Shown: positions 15,885 through 24,185, numbered from the stretch's first letter. The stretch: 26,900 nucleotides of DNA from CAZHJA01 sp964532865 (GCA_964532865.1 CAZHJA010000005.1:1-26900), one strand, 5' to 3'. The notes: generated by a model from the letters alone, not told the origin. Numbers and translations: made by a program.

Positions 15885-17564
15885 TTATCTAATAAATAAT
15901 TTAGGATATCTTTTTCTAATTTCTTGTTTTTCAGCAGATGGGAGCCTATCTAAATAAACATGGCCATGTACTGTTTTTGGAAACTCTACGTTTTTAGCAG
16001 ATCGAAGCGAGTTTAAATAAACACTACCATATACTGTTTCCGGCAACTTTAATATTCTAGTAAACTGGAGGCGATGTAAGTCAATACTACCATGTACTGT
16101 TTTTGGAAACTCTACGTTTGTAGCAGATCGAAGCGAGTCTAAATAAACACTACCATATACTGTTTCCGGCAACTTTAATATTTCAGCAAACTGGAGGCTG
16201 CTTAAATCAAGATTTCCGTAATGGAATTTGATACCATCTTCTAAAGCTTCTTGTCCTGTTGTGCTAATCTGTTCTTTAGAATAGTCTGTTATAGACGAAA
16301 TATCAGACTTAATATCTCTTTTAGCTAATATTTCATCAATTCTTGGATCTTGTTCATAACCAAACCCTTCTATTATCGAGTCAAGTTGATACAAAAACAA
16401 AAGATCGTCTTTTGTTAATTCTTCTCCAGCAGTATTTTTTCTGTCGATTTCTGTCAGCTGCCTCATATTATCTAATTTCTTTTTGTAATTCTCTCCATCT
16501 GGGAATTGTTTTAGTTTCTTATCAACTATATTAGCAATATATGGATCAAGGTTTTGTTCATCGGCAGTACCTCTCACTTCAATAATCTGCGAGTCTTCTA
16601 TACGAATAGCGACTCTGGGAATAACTAGTTCTCCTTCTTTATTATAAGAATAATAGACATAAATATCACCATCTTTAAGTTGATCTTTAGCTGTTGTTTC
16701 TCCGACAGTACACCAGCCTGTGCCATGACCCTGAAGCGATGGGATAAGTGGCTTACTAAATCCTTCTGGTATATAAGTCATGGGGTGACAGTCTTGAGGA
16801 AATTTTATCCATTTCCCTTGAGTATTTATGAGTTCACTTTCTTCAGTCGGTGTTACTTTTTCAATTGCATAAGCATAGAGTTTGCCAAAATTAGCTCCTT
16901 GGAGTAATAGTTGTAGTTCAGGATTATCTTCTGCATCTGATATATGTTCTTTATTAATTTTTTTGACAATACTATCTATTACATAAGCTAATGCTTCCCG
17001 ATTAAGATCAGGAAAAGGCGCCACACTACCCTTATTTCTTTCTGCAAAGGCGTGTTTTTCTTTATCATAAGTTGAAAGCTTTAACGTACCGGTAAAGGCC
17101 CAATACTTAGCCCACATAGGATAACTCTTAGAATAGGGGGAAGTAAAATAGTTTACCCAATTATCTAAACTGGACCTTTGATTACTTATAATGACTTCGC
17201 TTAATTGTTTTCTTCTTTCGTCAGTAATTGCAATATCTCCACGACCTTGTTCGCGATCTAATCTGCTTTGGTTTTCATAATAGCTTTCAGGTATATCGTC
17301 TGATTTAATAATCACATTTTCATAAAGACTTGTTTTTAAAAAATCAACATTGCGTTTTCTTCTGTCAAAATCTCTATCATCATTAAATGGTTTGGGATTT
17401 AAAATGTCTTTGATACGATCAAGATAAGCTTCTATTTTATCAACTGGTTTCTGTGATGTTTTTTCTCCTCTTTTTTTTAGCCTTTCTTGTGTTCTTTTAA
17501 TAGGGGAAGTGGTATGAAGCTGAGGGTTTCTTTTATGTAAAAATTCTTCTCCGGATTCTTGCAT
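15885..17564 (-). CDS. Large accessory protein with C-terminal 21-residue beta-solenoid-like repeats
   Basis: 559 residues, no signal peptide or membrane helix. Residues 1-130 are charged and helical (HKRNPQLH, RDFDRRKRN). A central domain (about 190-370) has GHGTGWCTVGETTAKDQL, DIYVYYSYN, PRVAIRIEDSQIIEVRG and DEQNLDPYI. I recall this pattern from uncharacterised proteins of candidate-phyla bacteria but know no function. The conserved W-C, Thr, Tyr and Arg positions look like an active site. The C-terminus carries five 21-residue units of the type LPETVYGSVYLDSL, like GGSLDLSGL repeats that build beta-solenoids. The gene lies between the second GT39 gene and a remnant of a GT39 3' end, so it is probably inserted cargo. 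A role in interaction or defence is only a guess. Confidence 0.7.
   Translation of the reverse strand: MQESGEEFLHKRNPQLHTTSPIKRTQERLKKRGEKTSQKPVDKIEAYLDRIKDILNPKPFNDDRDFDRRKRNVDFLKTSLYENVIIKSDDIPESYYENQSRLDREQGRGDIAITDERRKQLSEVIISNQRSSLDNWVNYFTSPYSKSYPMWAKYWAFTGTLKLSTYDKEKHAFAERNKGSVAPFPDLNREALAYVIDSIVKKINKEHISDAEDNPELQLLLQGANFGKLYAYAIEKVTPTEESELINTQGKWIKFPQDCHPMTYIPEGFSKPLIPSLQGHGTGWCTVGETTAKDQLKDGDIYVYYSYNKEGELVIPRVAIRIEDSQIIEVRGTADEQNLDPYIANIVDKKLKQFPDGENYKKKLDNMRQLTEIDRKNTAGEELTKDDLLFLYQLDSIIEGFGYEQDPRIDEILAKRDIKSDISSITDYSKEQISTTGQEALEDGIKFHYGNLDLSSLQFAEILKLPETVYGSVYLDSLRSATNVEFPKTVHGSIDLHRLQFTRILKLPETVYGSVYLNSLRSAKNVEFPKTVHGHVYLDRLPSAEKQEIRKRYPKLFIR
15909..16223 (-). repeat. Five tandem 63-nt coding repeats (two alternate to give a 126-nt period)
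   Basis: Five in-frame 21-codon units. Two alternating types (VYGSVYLDSLRSATNVEFPKT and VHGSIDLHRLQFTRILKLPET styles) give a 126-nt higher-order repeat: the same 24-nt string recurs at 15970 and 16096. High nucleotide identity between the 126-nt copies suggests recent expansion. Confidence 0.9.
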
Positions 17565-17651
17565 ACTTATTTAATTTATTAATTAATTCAAAATATATTC
17601 TAACTTTTTTTAACAAAATTGTAAATCCATTTTAAAGAGATAGCAAAGCAT

Positions 17652-19274
17652 TTACTTAGATTTTTTAAAAATCATAATCTTTGGATGGTCATATACAGTA
17701 AAAGATTCATCCGCATTATCGTCAATAATCTCCAGTTTAAAATTTCCTATTTTAATCTTAGGATAAACAGAAAATTCAATTTGTTTTTTAAATCCAAGCT
17801 CTTCATTAAATAGCAATTTGTAATAAGTGCTTGTTCTTGGATAGCATTTTATATGCTTTTTACAGTCATTAAGCTTTTGTAAAGGTGTATAAAGCCTATT
17901 TGAAGCTATAATAATATAGTCAGCGTTATCTAGTACATTATTAATTTCTTTCCATTTGTTTTCATCATCTGGAAGCTCATAAAGCCTAAGTTCAAGAATA
18001 GTATATTTTTCACTTTCGTAAATTGGAAGCCTGTCATCCCAATGTTCAACAGCAAGAGTTTTATTGTATTTAATATTATTATTTATCCACTCAGAAGCTT
18101 CTATTCTTGTATGCTTTTGAGAATAAATATTTACAAACATTAAAGTCCACAATAAGGATAAAAAGAGAATAGGGTAGAGAATTATACGCATATTTTTCTT
18201 TTTTAAATAATATATGCCATAACCTGCAAATATTGCTAAACATGGATAAAGAATAAGCATATAGCGCATAAATTTAACAGAAGAGCGGCCTATTATTAAA
18301 AGATAGAAGATATAAAATATTAAATAAACAAGGATTAAGCCTCTATTTTTGAGTTTCTTAATATTAAAAGCAAAATATATTATACCTATTAAGCTAAGAC
18401 AGGAAATTATAGGACCCAAGCCCCATATAACAATATTCTTTAAATAATAAAAATAGGGGAGAGTATCAACATATTGTAGGGTATATGGAAAGATATATGG
18501 ATCTGAATTCATCTTTATTTGAGAAAAAATATCATTAAGAAAGCGATTGTAATTAAAAATGGCATAGGGCATGAATATAAAGAAGAAAAGGAAAGAAAGT
18601 GAGGAGAATAAAATAGTATAAAGCAATGCCTTAAATATTTTCTTGTTTTTATACTTTCTTGCAGCTTTAATAATTATAGCCACTACAATAACAGGAAACA
18701 TAATTATTGCAGTTATTTTTACAGCAAGTGCTGCCGCAAATGCAATAGACATATATGTTATGTTTTTTAAACATGGTTTTTTAATAAATAAGAGAAGAAA
18801 ATAAACAGTAAGGGCAATAAATAAATTCAAAAACACATCAACAACAAAAAAGTGTGTGTTTTGAATTGCAAAAAAGGATATAGAGTAAAAAAAACAAGCA
18901 AAAAAAGCAATTTCTTGTTTTTCTTTAAAAAGAAGCCTAGCTGTTTTAAATATTATAAATATTATTGTTAAATCAGCAAATATTGACATATATCTTCCTA
19001 CATAAAGCATTCCATTGTAAGAAGCTAAATTTAAAAAAGGAAAAAATAAATCTATTGCTTGAGATATTGCCTTTATTGCATATATTGGTAAAGATCCGTA
19101 ATTAAAAAAGTCTGGGCTTAGATTGTCGAAAAAATGAATTCTATCTGCAACCATAATAAGCATACGCTCATCTGGATGAAGATGGGCTCCTTGATCCCAA
19201 TTAATGCCATAAATGCGCAGAATAAAAGCAAAAAGTAAAATAGCAAGCAAGGGTAAAAAGCCTTTCTTTCTCAT
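17652..19274 (-). CDS. GT39/PMT-type membrane glycosyltransferase (second copy)
   Basis: 540 residues. The N-terminal helix (LPLLAILLFAFILRIYGI) is followed by GAHLHPDERMLIMVADRI, where the acidic pair DE is the expected catalytic site in the first outer loop of GT-C enzymes using polyprenyl-phosphate sugars. About 10-11 more hydrophobic segments and a soluble C-terminal part of about 150 residues follow (VEHWDDRLP, YELPDDENKW, ending KIMIFKKSK). It differs clearly from the copy at 12931, so it probably has a different acceptor. Its 3' end seems duplicated at 15787-15817. A possible -10 box (minus-strand TATAAA at 19285-19290) lies 10 nt before the start. Divergent from the lgt-like gene. Confidence 0.85.
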   Translation of the reverse strand: MRKKGFLPLLAILLFAFILRIYGINWDQGAHLHPDERMLIMVADRIHFFDNLSPDFFNYGSLPIYAIKAISQAIDLFFPFLNLASYNGMLYVGRYMSIFADLTIIFIIFKTARLLFKEKQEIAFFACFFYSISFFAIQNTHFFVVDVFLNLFIALTVYFLLLFIKKPCLKNITYMSIAFAAALAVKITAIIMFPVIVVAIIIKAARKYKNKKIFKALLYTILFSSLSFLFFFIFMPYAIFNYNRFLNDIFSQIKMNSDPYIFPYTLQYVDTLPYFYYLKNIVIWGLGPIISCLSLIGIIYFAFNIKKLKNRGLILVYLIFYIFYLLIIGRSSVKFMRYMLILYPCLAIFAGYGIYYLKKKNMRIILYPILFLSLLWTLMFVNIYSQKHTRIEASEWINNNIKYNKTLAVEHWDDRLPIYESEKYTILELRLYELPDDENKWKEINNVLDNADYIIIASNRLYTPLQKLNDCKKHIKCYPRTSTYYKLLFNEELGFKKQIEFSVYPKIKIGNFKLEIIDDNADESFTVYDHPKIMIFKKSK

Positions 19275-19331
19275 AGCTTTGTTATTTATATTGATATTTA
19301 AAATTCTATTATAGTGTATTTCAGGATTTGA

Positions 19332-19337
19332 TATACT
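19332..19337 (+). promoter_or_regulatory. Putative -10 box of the lgt-like gene
   Basis: TATACT lies 10 nt before ATG 19348. Confidence 0.4.
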
Positions 19338-19347
19338 ATTTAAATAT

Positions 19348-20229
19348 ATGTTACCTATTCTTTTAGATTTAAAAATTGTAAAAATATATACATTTGGAGT
19401 ATTTTTAGTCTTAGCCTTTTTTTGGTCAAGTTTTTTATTATGGAAGAATGTTCAGCTTACTTCAAGAAAAGAAGAGCAAATATTTGACGCTGTGTTTATT
19501 TCTTTAGCTTCAGGTTTATTTATTGGAAGATTAATATATGTAATTTTAGATTTTAAAGACTTTGGATTTAGTATATTGAAATTTATTCTTATTAATGGAT
19601 ATCCTGGAATGTCTCTAATAGGCTGTATAATTGGAGGATTTTTAGGATTTTTTCTTTTTCTTGCATCAAAGAAAATTAAATGGACAGAAATTATTGATTG
19701 TGTAATAAATCCTTTATTTTTAGCTCTTGGTCTAGGGAAGCTTGGAAGCTTTATTTCAGGAGTAGAAATTGGGACTAAAACCAATTTTCTGCTTTCAATA
19801 AAATATATTGGATTTGATGGATCTCGTCACTTAACAGCACTATATGAATCTCTTTTATTTTTTTTAGCCTTTTATATCTCATACCGAATGATGTTTGAAA
19901 TAAGAAGGGGGAAATACAAATATGGTTTTGCTTTTATATTTTTCTGCTGGTATTTTAGCCTTGTGTATTTTATGTTTGACAAATTAAAAGAGAATCATTT
20001 ATACTTCGTAAATAGTAGTTTTAACAGAAGTTTTTCGTTAATAGTTTTAATAATAGCAAGCATTTATTATATAGTATATTTTAAAGATACGATTTTTAAA
20101 AAAGTATCTTTATTAGGTAGATTACTTAAATCATATGTCAAAAAAACACCCAAAAGCTTTTGTAGCAAAACAAAAAAACAAACTAAAAAAAGAGATGGAG
20201 AAGATAACATCTCAAATAACGGAACTTAA
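19348..20229 (+). CDS. lgt: Divergent prolipoprotein diacylglyceryl transferase (Lgt-like)
   Basis: Polytopic membrane protein with the Lgt layout: GRLIYVILDF, GYPGMSLIGCIIGG (residues 84-97), LGLGKLGSFISGVEIG (127-142) and a RHLTALYESL segment near the end of the core. True Lgt transfers diacylglycerol from phosphatidylglycerol to the lipobox cysteine. Several residues conserved in E. coli Lgt are changed: the His of SFHGG is Ile91, the Arg and Asn of GRLGNFxN are Lys131 and Ser134, and the Glu that follows is Val139. The family fold is clear, while full catalytic activity is doubtful. The basic tail (KKTPKS...SNNGT) overlaps the next gene by 95 nt in another frame. Confidence 0.75.
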   Translation: MLPILLDLKIVKIYTFGVFLVLAFFWSSFLLWKNVQLTSRKEEQIFDAVFISLASGLFIGRLIYVILDFKDFGFSILKFILINGYPGMSLIGCIIGGFLGFFLFLASKKIKWTEIIDCVINPLFLALGLGKLGSFISGVEIGTKTNFLLSIKYIGFDGSRHLTALYESLLFFLAFYISYRMMFEIRRGKYKYGFAFIFFCWYFSLVYFMFDKLKENHLYFVNSSFNRSFSLIVLIIASIYYIVYFKDTIFKKVSLLGRLLKSYVKKTPKSFCSKTKKQTKKRDGEDNISNNGT

Positions 20230-20500
20230 AAAAAGCGATCCTTTTTTAGATCCAGGACATGTTTCAGATAATGCTGCAGTTGATACAGATGCCAGAGAGC
20301 AGATCGGTCATGAAACAGTTCAGGCACAGTTAAAAAACCTTCAGCACAAACTTGTAAATATTAATGATGCTTTAGAAAGAATTAAAAGAGGAACATATGG
20401 TATTTGCAAAAGTACACATAAGCTAATATCTCAACAAAGACTGGAGCTTATTCCCGAAGCTTCATACTGTATTGAGGCTGAAAAAAGGCTGCGAAAATAA
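20135..20500 (+). CDS. DksA/TraR-like protein with a degenerate zinc finger
   Basis: 121 residues. The basic helical N-terminus (residues 1-33) and the coiled-coil region with DPGHVSDNAAVDTDAREQ match small DksA/TraR/YocK-like proteins. The C-terminus has YGICKSTH and YCIEAEKR where the family has CxxC...CxxC. C91 and C112 remain, but the partner cysteines are T94 and A115; H95 could be a substitute ligand. Such proteins bind the RNA-polymerase secondary channel. Without a normal zinc site this one may differ. No -10 box precedes it, and its start lies 95 nt inside the lgt-like gene, so it is probably expressed from the same mRNA. A later ATG (20195) would still leave an overlap. Confidence 0.8.
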   Translation: MSKKHPKAFVAKQKNKLKKEMEKITSQITELKKSDPFLDPGHVSDNAAVDTDAREQIGHETVQAQLKNLQHKLVNINDALERIKRGTYGICKSTHKLISQQRLELIPEASYCIEAEKRLRK

Positions 20501-20513
20501 TGCCTCAAACTGA

Positions 20514-20519
20514 TATACT
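20514..20519 (+). promoter_or_regulatory. Putative -10 box of the Kef-type antiporter gene
   Basis: TATACT lies 7 nt before ATG 20527. Confidence 0.4.
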
Positions 20520-20526
20520 TTTTTAA

Positions 20527-22254
20527 ATGGTAGATATTCCTGCATTAACAATATTTAATTTCTTTTTTTTCCTTTTACCCCCATTTATATTTGGAATGCT
20601 TGCAAAAAGATTAAAAATATCACCCATAGTAGGATATATTATTGGAGGATTAATACTTGGAAATTTCTTTGGTGGGTTTATTTCAAAAGATACAGTAAAT
20701 CAATTTGCATATTTTGGAATTATTCTACTTCTTTTTACAGTAGGTCTTGAGATTAATTTTACCCGTCTTCTTACGCTAAAAAGGTATATTATTATAGGAG
20801 GAACATTGCAGCTTCTTCTTTCTATTGTTTTTGTATTTATCTTAAGTCTTCTTTTTAAATTTGGGCTTTTACAGTCTCTATTAATTGGTATTGCAATGTC
20901 ATCGTCTTCAACGGCACTTGTTGCAAAAATTATTCAAGATAGAGGAGAAGAAAATACATTTGTTGGAGAAATAGCTTTAGGGATTCTTATGTATCAAAAT
21001 ATTGCATTTATTCCATTTTTGATAATTTTTACTTCAATTACAATCGATACTGTTTCAGTATTTAATATTGGCATAGATATAATACTAAGCCTGTTAAAAT
21101 CTGTAGTTATAATTTTTCTTTTGTATTACGCAGGACAAAAAGCAATACCAGTTATATTCAATAAAATATCAAGAATGTCAAGAGAGCTTTTAAACCTTTT
21201 TATAATAGTCTTTATTTTCTTTGTTACATACATATCACTTGTATTGGGCATACCTATACTTATTGGTGTATTTGTAGCTGGTATTCTTCTTGCCCATACG
21301 GTTGAAAACCATCATATATTTTCAGAGGTAAGGCCGTTAAGGGATTTGTTTGCTGTTGTTTTTTTTGTATTTATTGGGATAAATATTAAGCTTGGTGCTA
21401 TTTTTACACTTATTCCTGCAATACTTGCTTTTACATTTTTAGTAATCTTAATTAAAGGCTTTATTGTTCTTGGAATATTCTTGTTTTTTAGATTCCATCC
21501 AAAAACATCGTTTAGTTTAAGCGCTTATCTTTTTCAGGTGGATGAGGATGTATTTATTCTTATGTCTGTTGCTTTTATGTCTCAAATCGTATCATTTTCC
21601 GAATATCTTTTTATAATAACATCAGCTCTGATATCATTTATGCTGACTCCAATTGTAATTCAGAATAAAGATAAGCTTTACAGCCTAATAAGAAGGAATA
21701 TTAAAAAATATTTTCCATTTTTGGATAATATTATTGTTCATAAATTTGAACAAAACCATTCTCCTTTAGATGTACTAAGTATTAAAAATCATATAGTAAT
21801 TTGCGGGTATGGAAGGATGGGGAGCAATATTGGAAGAACATTGCTTCTTTCAAACATTCCATTTATTGCAATTGATTATGATTTTCAAAAAGTTGAGCAA
21901 GCTAAAAAAGAGGGAGTAAATATTATTTATGGTGATGCTTCTGACATTGACCTTCTTGACTATATTCAGGTTGATGAAGCAATAATATTAATACTTGCAG
22001 TTCCTGAAAAGATATCTCAGGAATCAATAATCCTTAATGCAAAAAAGCTTAATTCAAAAATATATATAATTAGCAGAATACATCAAAAGCAGGATAAAAA
22101 AAGAATCAAAGACATTGGTGCAGACATGCTAATTCAACCTGAATTTGAAGCTTCTTTATCAATAATAAAAAAGATATTAATGTGGTACAAACTTCCTAAG
22201 GAAGAAATATTAAGCAGGATAAAAAAATTAAAAATTGAGCAAGGTTTGATTTAA
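20527..22254 (+). CDS. Kef-type cation:proton antiporter (CPA2) with RCK/TrkA-N domain
   Basis: 575 residues. About 12-13 hydrophobic helices (residues 8-385) form a Na+/H+-exchanger domain, with GYIIGGLILGNF, FTVGLEINF and SSSSTALVAKIIQD typical of CPA2 proteins. A cytoplasmic TrkA-N/RCK domain follows (about residues 418-535) with the NAD(H)-binding GYGRMGSNIG and an acidic residue after strand 2 (IAIDYDF). It probably exchanges K+ or Na+ for H+ under control of nucleotide binding. In a cell living on proton-motive force from AspD/AspT or an ATPase it would help pH and potassium balance. The stop overlaps the next start (TAATG), so the two are translationally coupled. Confidence 0.9.
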   Translation: MVDIPALTIFNFFFFLLPPFIFGMLAKRLKISPIVGYIIGGLILGNFFGGFISKDTVNQFAYFGIILLLFTVGLEINFTRLLTLKRYIIIGGTLQLLLSIVFVFILSLLFKFGLLQSLLIGIAMSSSSTALVAKIIQDRGEENTFVGEIALGILMYQNIAFIPFLIIFTSITIDTVSVFNIGIDIILSLLKSVVIIFLLYYAGQKAIPVIFNKISRMSRELLNLFIIVFIFFVTYISLVLGIPILIGVFVAGILLAHTVENHHIFSEVRPLRDLFAVVFFVFIGINIKLGAIFTLIPAILAFTFLVILIKGFIVLGIFLFFRFHPKTSFSLSAYLFQVDEDVFILMSVAFMSQIVSFSEYLFIITSALISFMLTPIVIQNKDKLYSLIRRNIKKYFPFLDNIIVHKFEQNHSPLDVLSIKNHIVICGYGRMGSNIGRTLLLSNIPFIAIDYDFQKVEQAKKEGVNIIYGDASDIDLLDYIQVDEAIILILAVPEKISQESIILNAKKLNSKIYIISRIHQKQDKKRIKDIGADMLIQPEFEASLSIIKKILMWYKLPKEEILSRIKKLKIEQGLI

Positions 22255-23126
22255 TGCTTAAATCAAAAAAAATCCTCATAGGAGCAGCCTTTGGTTTTTT
22301 ATTAATATACTTTATCTATAAAAATATTACTGTATCAGTATTTTTTAAAGGAGAGGAAAGAGTAAATATTGTGTTTTACGGACAAGACACAATTTATTAT
22401 TCACTTTCAACAAATAATATAAGCTATCTTGTTCCTTTTTCAGCAGATGTAGAAGTTTTAATTCCAGGAGGATATGGTTATTATAAACTAGGCGCTTTAG
22501 GAAAGTTAGTTGCTCTAGAAAAAAAACCTGATTTATTTAAGAGAACATTTAGCGTAAATACTTCATCATTTGTTGACTTATACTTTTATGACGCAAAGCC
22601 TATAATATACTATGAAACTAATAAAAAGTTCAATAAGTTCCCTAACTTTGCTCAAATTTTTCTTAGTAGATCAAATGCCACATTATTTGATAAGATATAT
22701 CTTTATTATTCATTTATACAAAAGCAAAAAATTCAATTTAAATTACTGGCGGATTTACCTTTAATAAAAGAAAAAAAACAATTAATATTTGATAGAGAAG
22801 AGTTTTTCAAAAAGTACCAGGGTCGGTTTTACAAAAAGTCCTATAGAACAGAAAACAGGATTGTTCAAATTATGTATACAAAGAGCTATAAAACTGCATT
22901 AATGTTAAGCCGTATGATTGATGGAGAAGGTATAAGAGTTGCTGATATTTCAAAAGCTTTAGAAAATCAAAAAAGAGAATGTTCAGTTATTCATAAACAT
23001 TCTGAAATCTCCCAAGCAGCAAAAAAACTGGCCAGTTTTTTTAATTGCAGTTTAAAAAAAGGAAAAACAGACATATCTGATATAATATTTGATGTTGAAG
23101 GTTTAAATGAGTGGAATATTGATTAA
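22254..23126 (+). CDS. Membrane-anchored LCP/LytR-like protein with LytR_C-type C-terminus
   Basis: 290 residues with one N-terminal helix (about 6-22), so it is probably anchored with the bulk outside. The first domain (NIVFYGQDTIYYSLSTN, VLIPGGYGYYKLGALGKLVAL, FVDLYFYD) follows the order of LytR-CpsA-Psr domains (D-then-IPGGxxKIN-like, then VDYY), but the usual catalytic Arg/Asp residues are not clear. The C-terminus (IVQIMYTKS... GIRVADIS... CSVIHKHSEISQAAKKLASFFNC... TDISDIIFDVEG) fits a LytR_C domain. LCP proteins attach glycans to the cell wall. This one may have lost catalysis. Translationally coupled to the antiporter by a TAATG overlap. Confidence 0.55.
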   Translation: MLKSKKILIGAAFGFLLIYFIYKNITVSVFFKGEERVNIVFYGQDTIYYSLSTNNISYLVPFSADVEVLIPGGYGYYKLGALGKLVALEKKPDLFKRTFSVNTSSFVDLYFYDAKPIIYYETNKKFNKFPNFAQIFLSRSNATLFDKIYLYYSFIQKQKIQFKLLADLPLIKEKKQLIFDREEFFKKYQGRFYKKSYRTENRIVQIMYTKSYKTALMLSRMIDGEGIRVADISKALENQKRECSVIHKHSEISQAAKKLASFFNCSLKKGKTDISDIIFDVEGLNEWNID

Positions 23127-23328
23127 TTTTTTAATTTTCAAACTATATATGGTAATTGCTTTAATTATAATAATTATTGTTTCTTTTCTTTTAGCTTTGC
23201 GCTCTATGAAGGATTTTTCTATGCCTGTTGAAATAGAAAGAATCTTAAAGAATAATAAGATAAAAGGAACAATAGTTTTTTTCAAAAATAGAATCAAGCA
23301 TTATTCTTCTTCTTCATCATCATCTTGA
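23107..23328 (+). CDS. Small membrane protein with poly-serine tail
   Basis: 73 residues: an N-terminal hydrophobic helix (about 15-30), then a conserved-looking cytoplasmic stretch LRSMKDFSMPVEIERIL...GTIVFFK-RIKHY and a tail of seven serines. The balanced helix-plus-soluble design, the coupling to the preceding gene (20-nt overlap) and the GTIVFF motif make it a real gene. I recall similar short proteins in candidate-phyla genomes. The ATG at 23149 is a good alternative start and would give 59 residues. Its last 28 nt overlap antisense to the 3' end of the TPR gene, where the same codons give poly-Ser on this strand and an acidic tail on the other. Function unknown. Confidence 0.65.
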   Translation: MSGILINFLIFKLYMVIALIIIIIVSFLLALRSMKDFSMPVEIERILKNNKIKGTIVFFKNRIKHYSSSSSSS

Positions 23329-24101
23329 TTTTGGGTAATAAAAGAAAGATATTCTTCCTTTTCTTCAGTTGTTAGTTTCTCTGCAAGTTGATCAATATCA
23401 TTTTCTGAAAATAGCTCTTCAGTTTTTTCATCAGAATCTTCGCTTTCTTGCTGTGCGAGATTTTCAAGGTTAGATTGAAGATCATCTGGAAATGAAGAGT
23501 ATTCATATACTTTTCTTCCTTTCTTTTGTTCTAAAATGAAAATTTCAATTCTACTTAAGCTTGCTCCTTTAATATTTGCTGAATATTTGCTTTTTGCATT
23601 AATAAAAAAAATAAGTCTTTTTGATAGATCGTCAGGAAGAGAACCTATGTATTCGTCATTTTCAGTTCTTATCTCAACTCTCCTTTTACGTATTTTTAAA
23701 TATACTTTTTGACCTACCATAAGACTGGCTAATGTATTTTTTTGTCCAAGTTTAGTAAGTTCTACGCTTTTTGTTTTTCCACTTGATTCAAGAAAAAGGT
23801 CAGGATCAATAGAAAAGTTTTGTTTATTTTTCTTTTGTGATTTTTTTTCAAGAATATTTATTCTTTCTAAGTTTTCTTTTACAACTGGATTGCCTGATTG
23901 TATACGGAGAACTCTTTTATAATATCTTTTTGCTTGCTTAAATTTGCTAAGTTGCAAATATCCATATCCGAGTCTTAAACATGCCTCTATGTTCTTTGGA
24001 CTTAATTTTAATATTTTCTCGTTTAGCTTTATTGCTTGTTCCCAGTCAGCGGAAACTGCAGCGTTTATTGCTTTTTCTTCTAGTATGTCTATATTATTCA
24101 T
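23301..24101 (-). CDS. TPR-repeat protein with acidic C-terminus
   Basis: 266 residues. Residues 1-75 contain two tetratricopeptide repeats (ADWEQAIKLNEKILKLSPKN, SKFKQAKRYYKRVLRIQSGN). A middle domain (about 115-195) of beta strands follows (VGQKVYLKIRKRRVEIRTENDEYIGSLPDDLS), resembling a small nucleic-acid or protein-binding barrel, but I cannot assign it. The C-terminus is strongly acidic and ends DDDEEEE. Such an arrangement suits a protein-protein adaptor. A -10 box (minus-strand TATAGT) lies 6 nt before the start. The 3' end overlaps the convergent small membrane protein gene by 28 nt. Confidence 0.78.
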   Translation of the reverse strand: MNNIDILEEKAINAAVSADWEQAIKLNEKILKLSPKNIEACLRLGYGYLQLSKFKQAKRYYKRVLRIQSGNPVVKENLERINILEKKSQKKNKQNFSIDPDLFLESSGKTKSVELTKLGQKNTLASLMVGQKVYLKIRKRRVEIRTENDEYIGSLPDDLSKRLIFFINAKSKYSANIKGASLSRIEIFILEQKKGRKVYEYSSFPDDLQSNLENLAQQESEDSDEKTEELFSENDIDQLAEKLTTEEKEEYLSFITQNQDDDEEEE

Positions 24102-24107
24102 AAGAAA

Positions 24108-24113
24108 ACTATA
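24108..24113 (-). promoter_or_regulatory. Putative -10 box of the TPR gene
   Basis: On the minus strand this reads TATAGT, 6 nt before the start codon at 24101. Confidence 0.35.
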
Positions 24114-24185
24114 ATTTTATTATTTTACTTTTTAAGTAAATAACAATGCATTTTTTAGTATATTTTAATTTTAGGAATTGTCAAG

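Noticed and set aside
15909..16223. Non-coding tandem repeat or CRISPR
   Set aside because: The 63/126-nt period is a multiple of three and lies in frame within a long gene; it encodes protein repeats.
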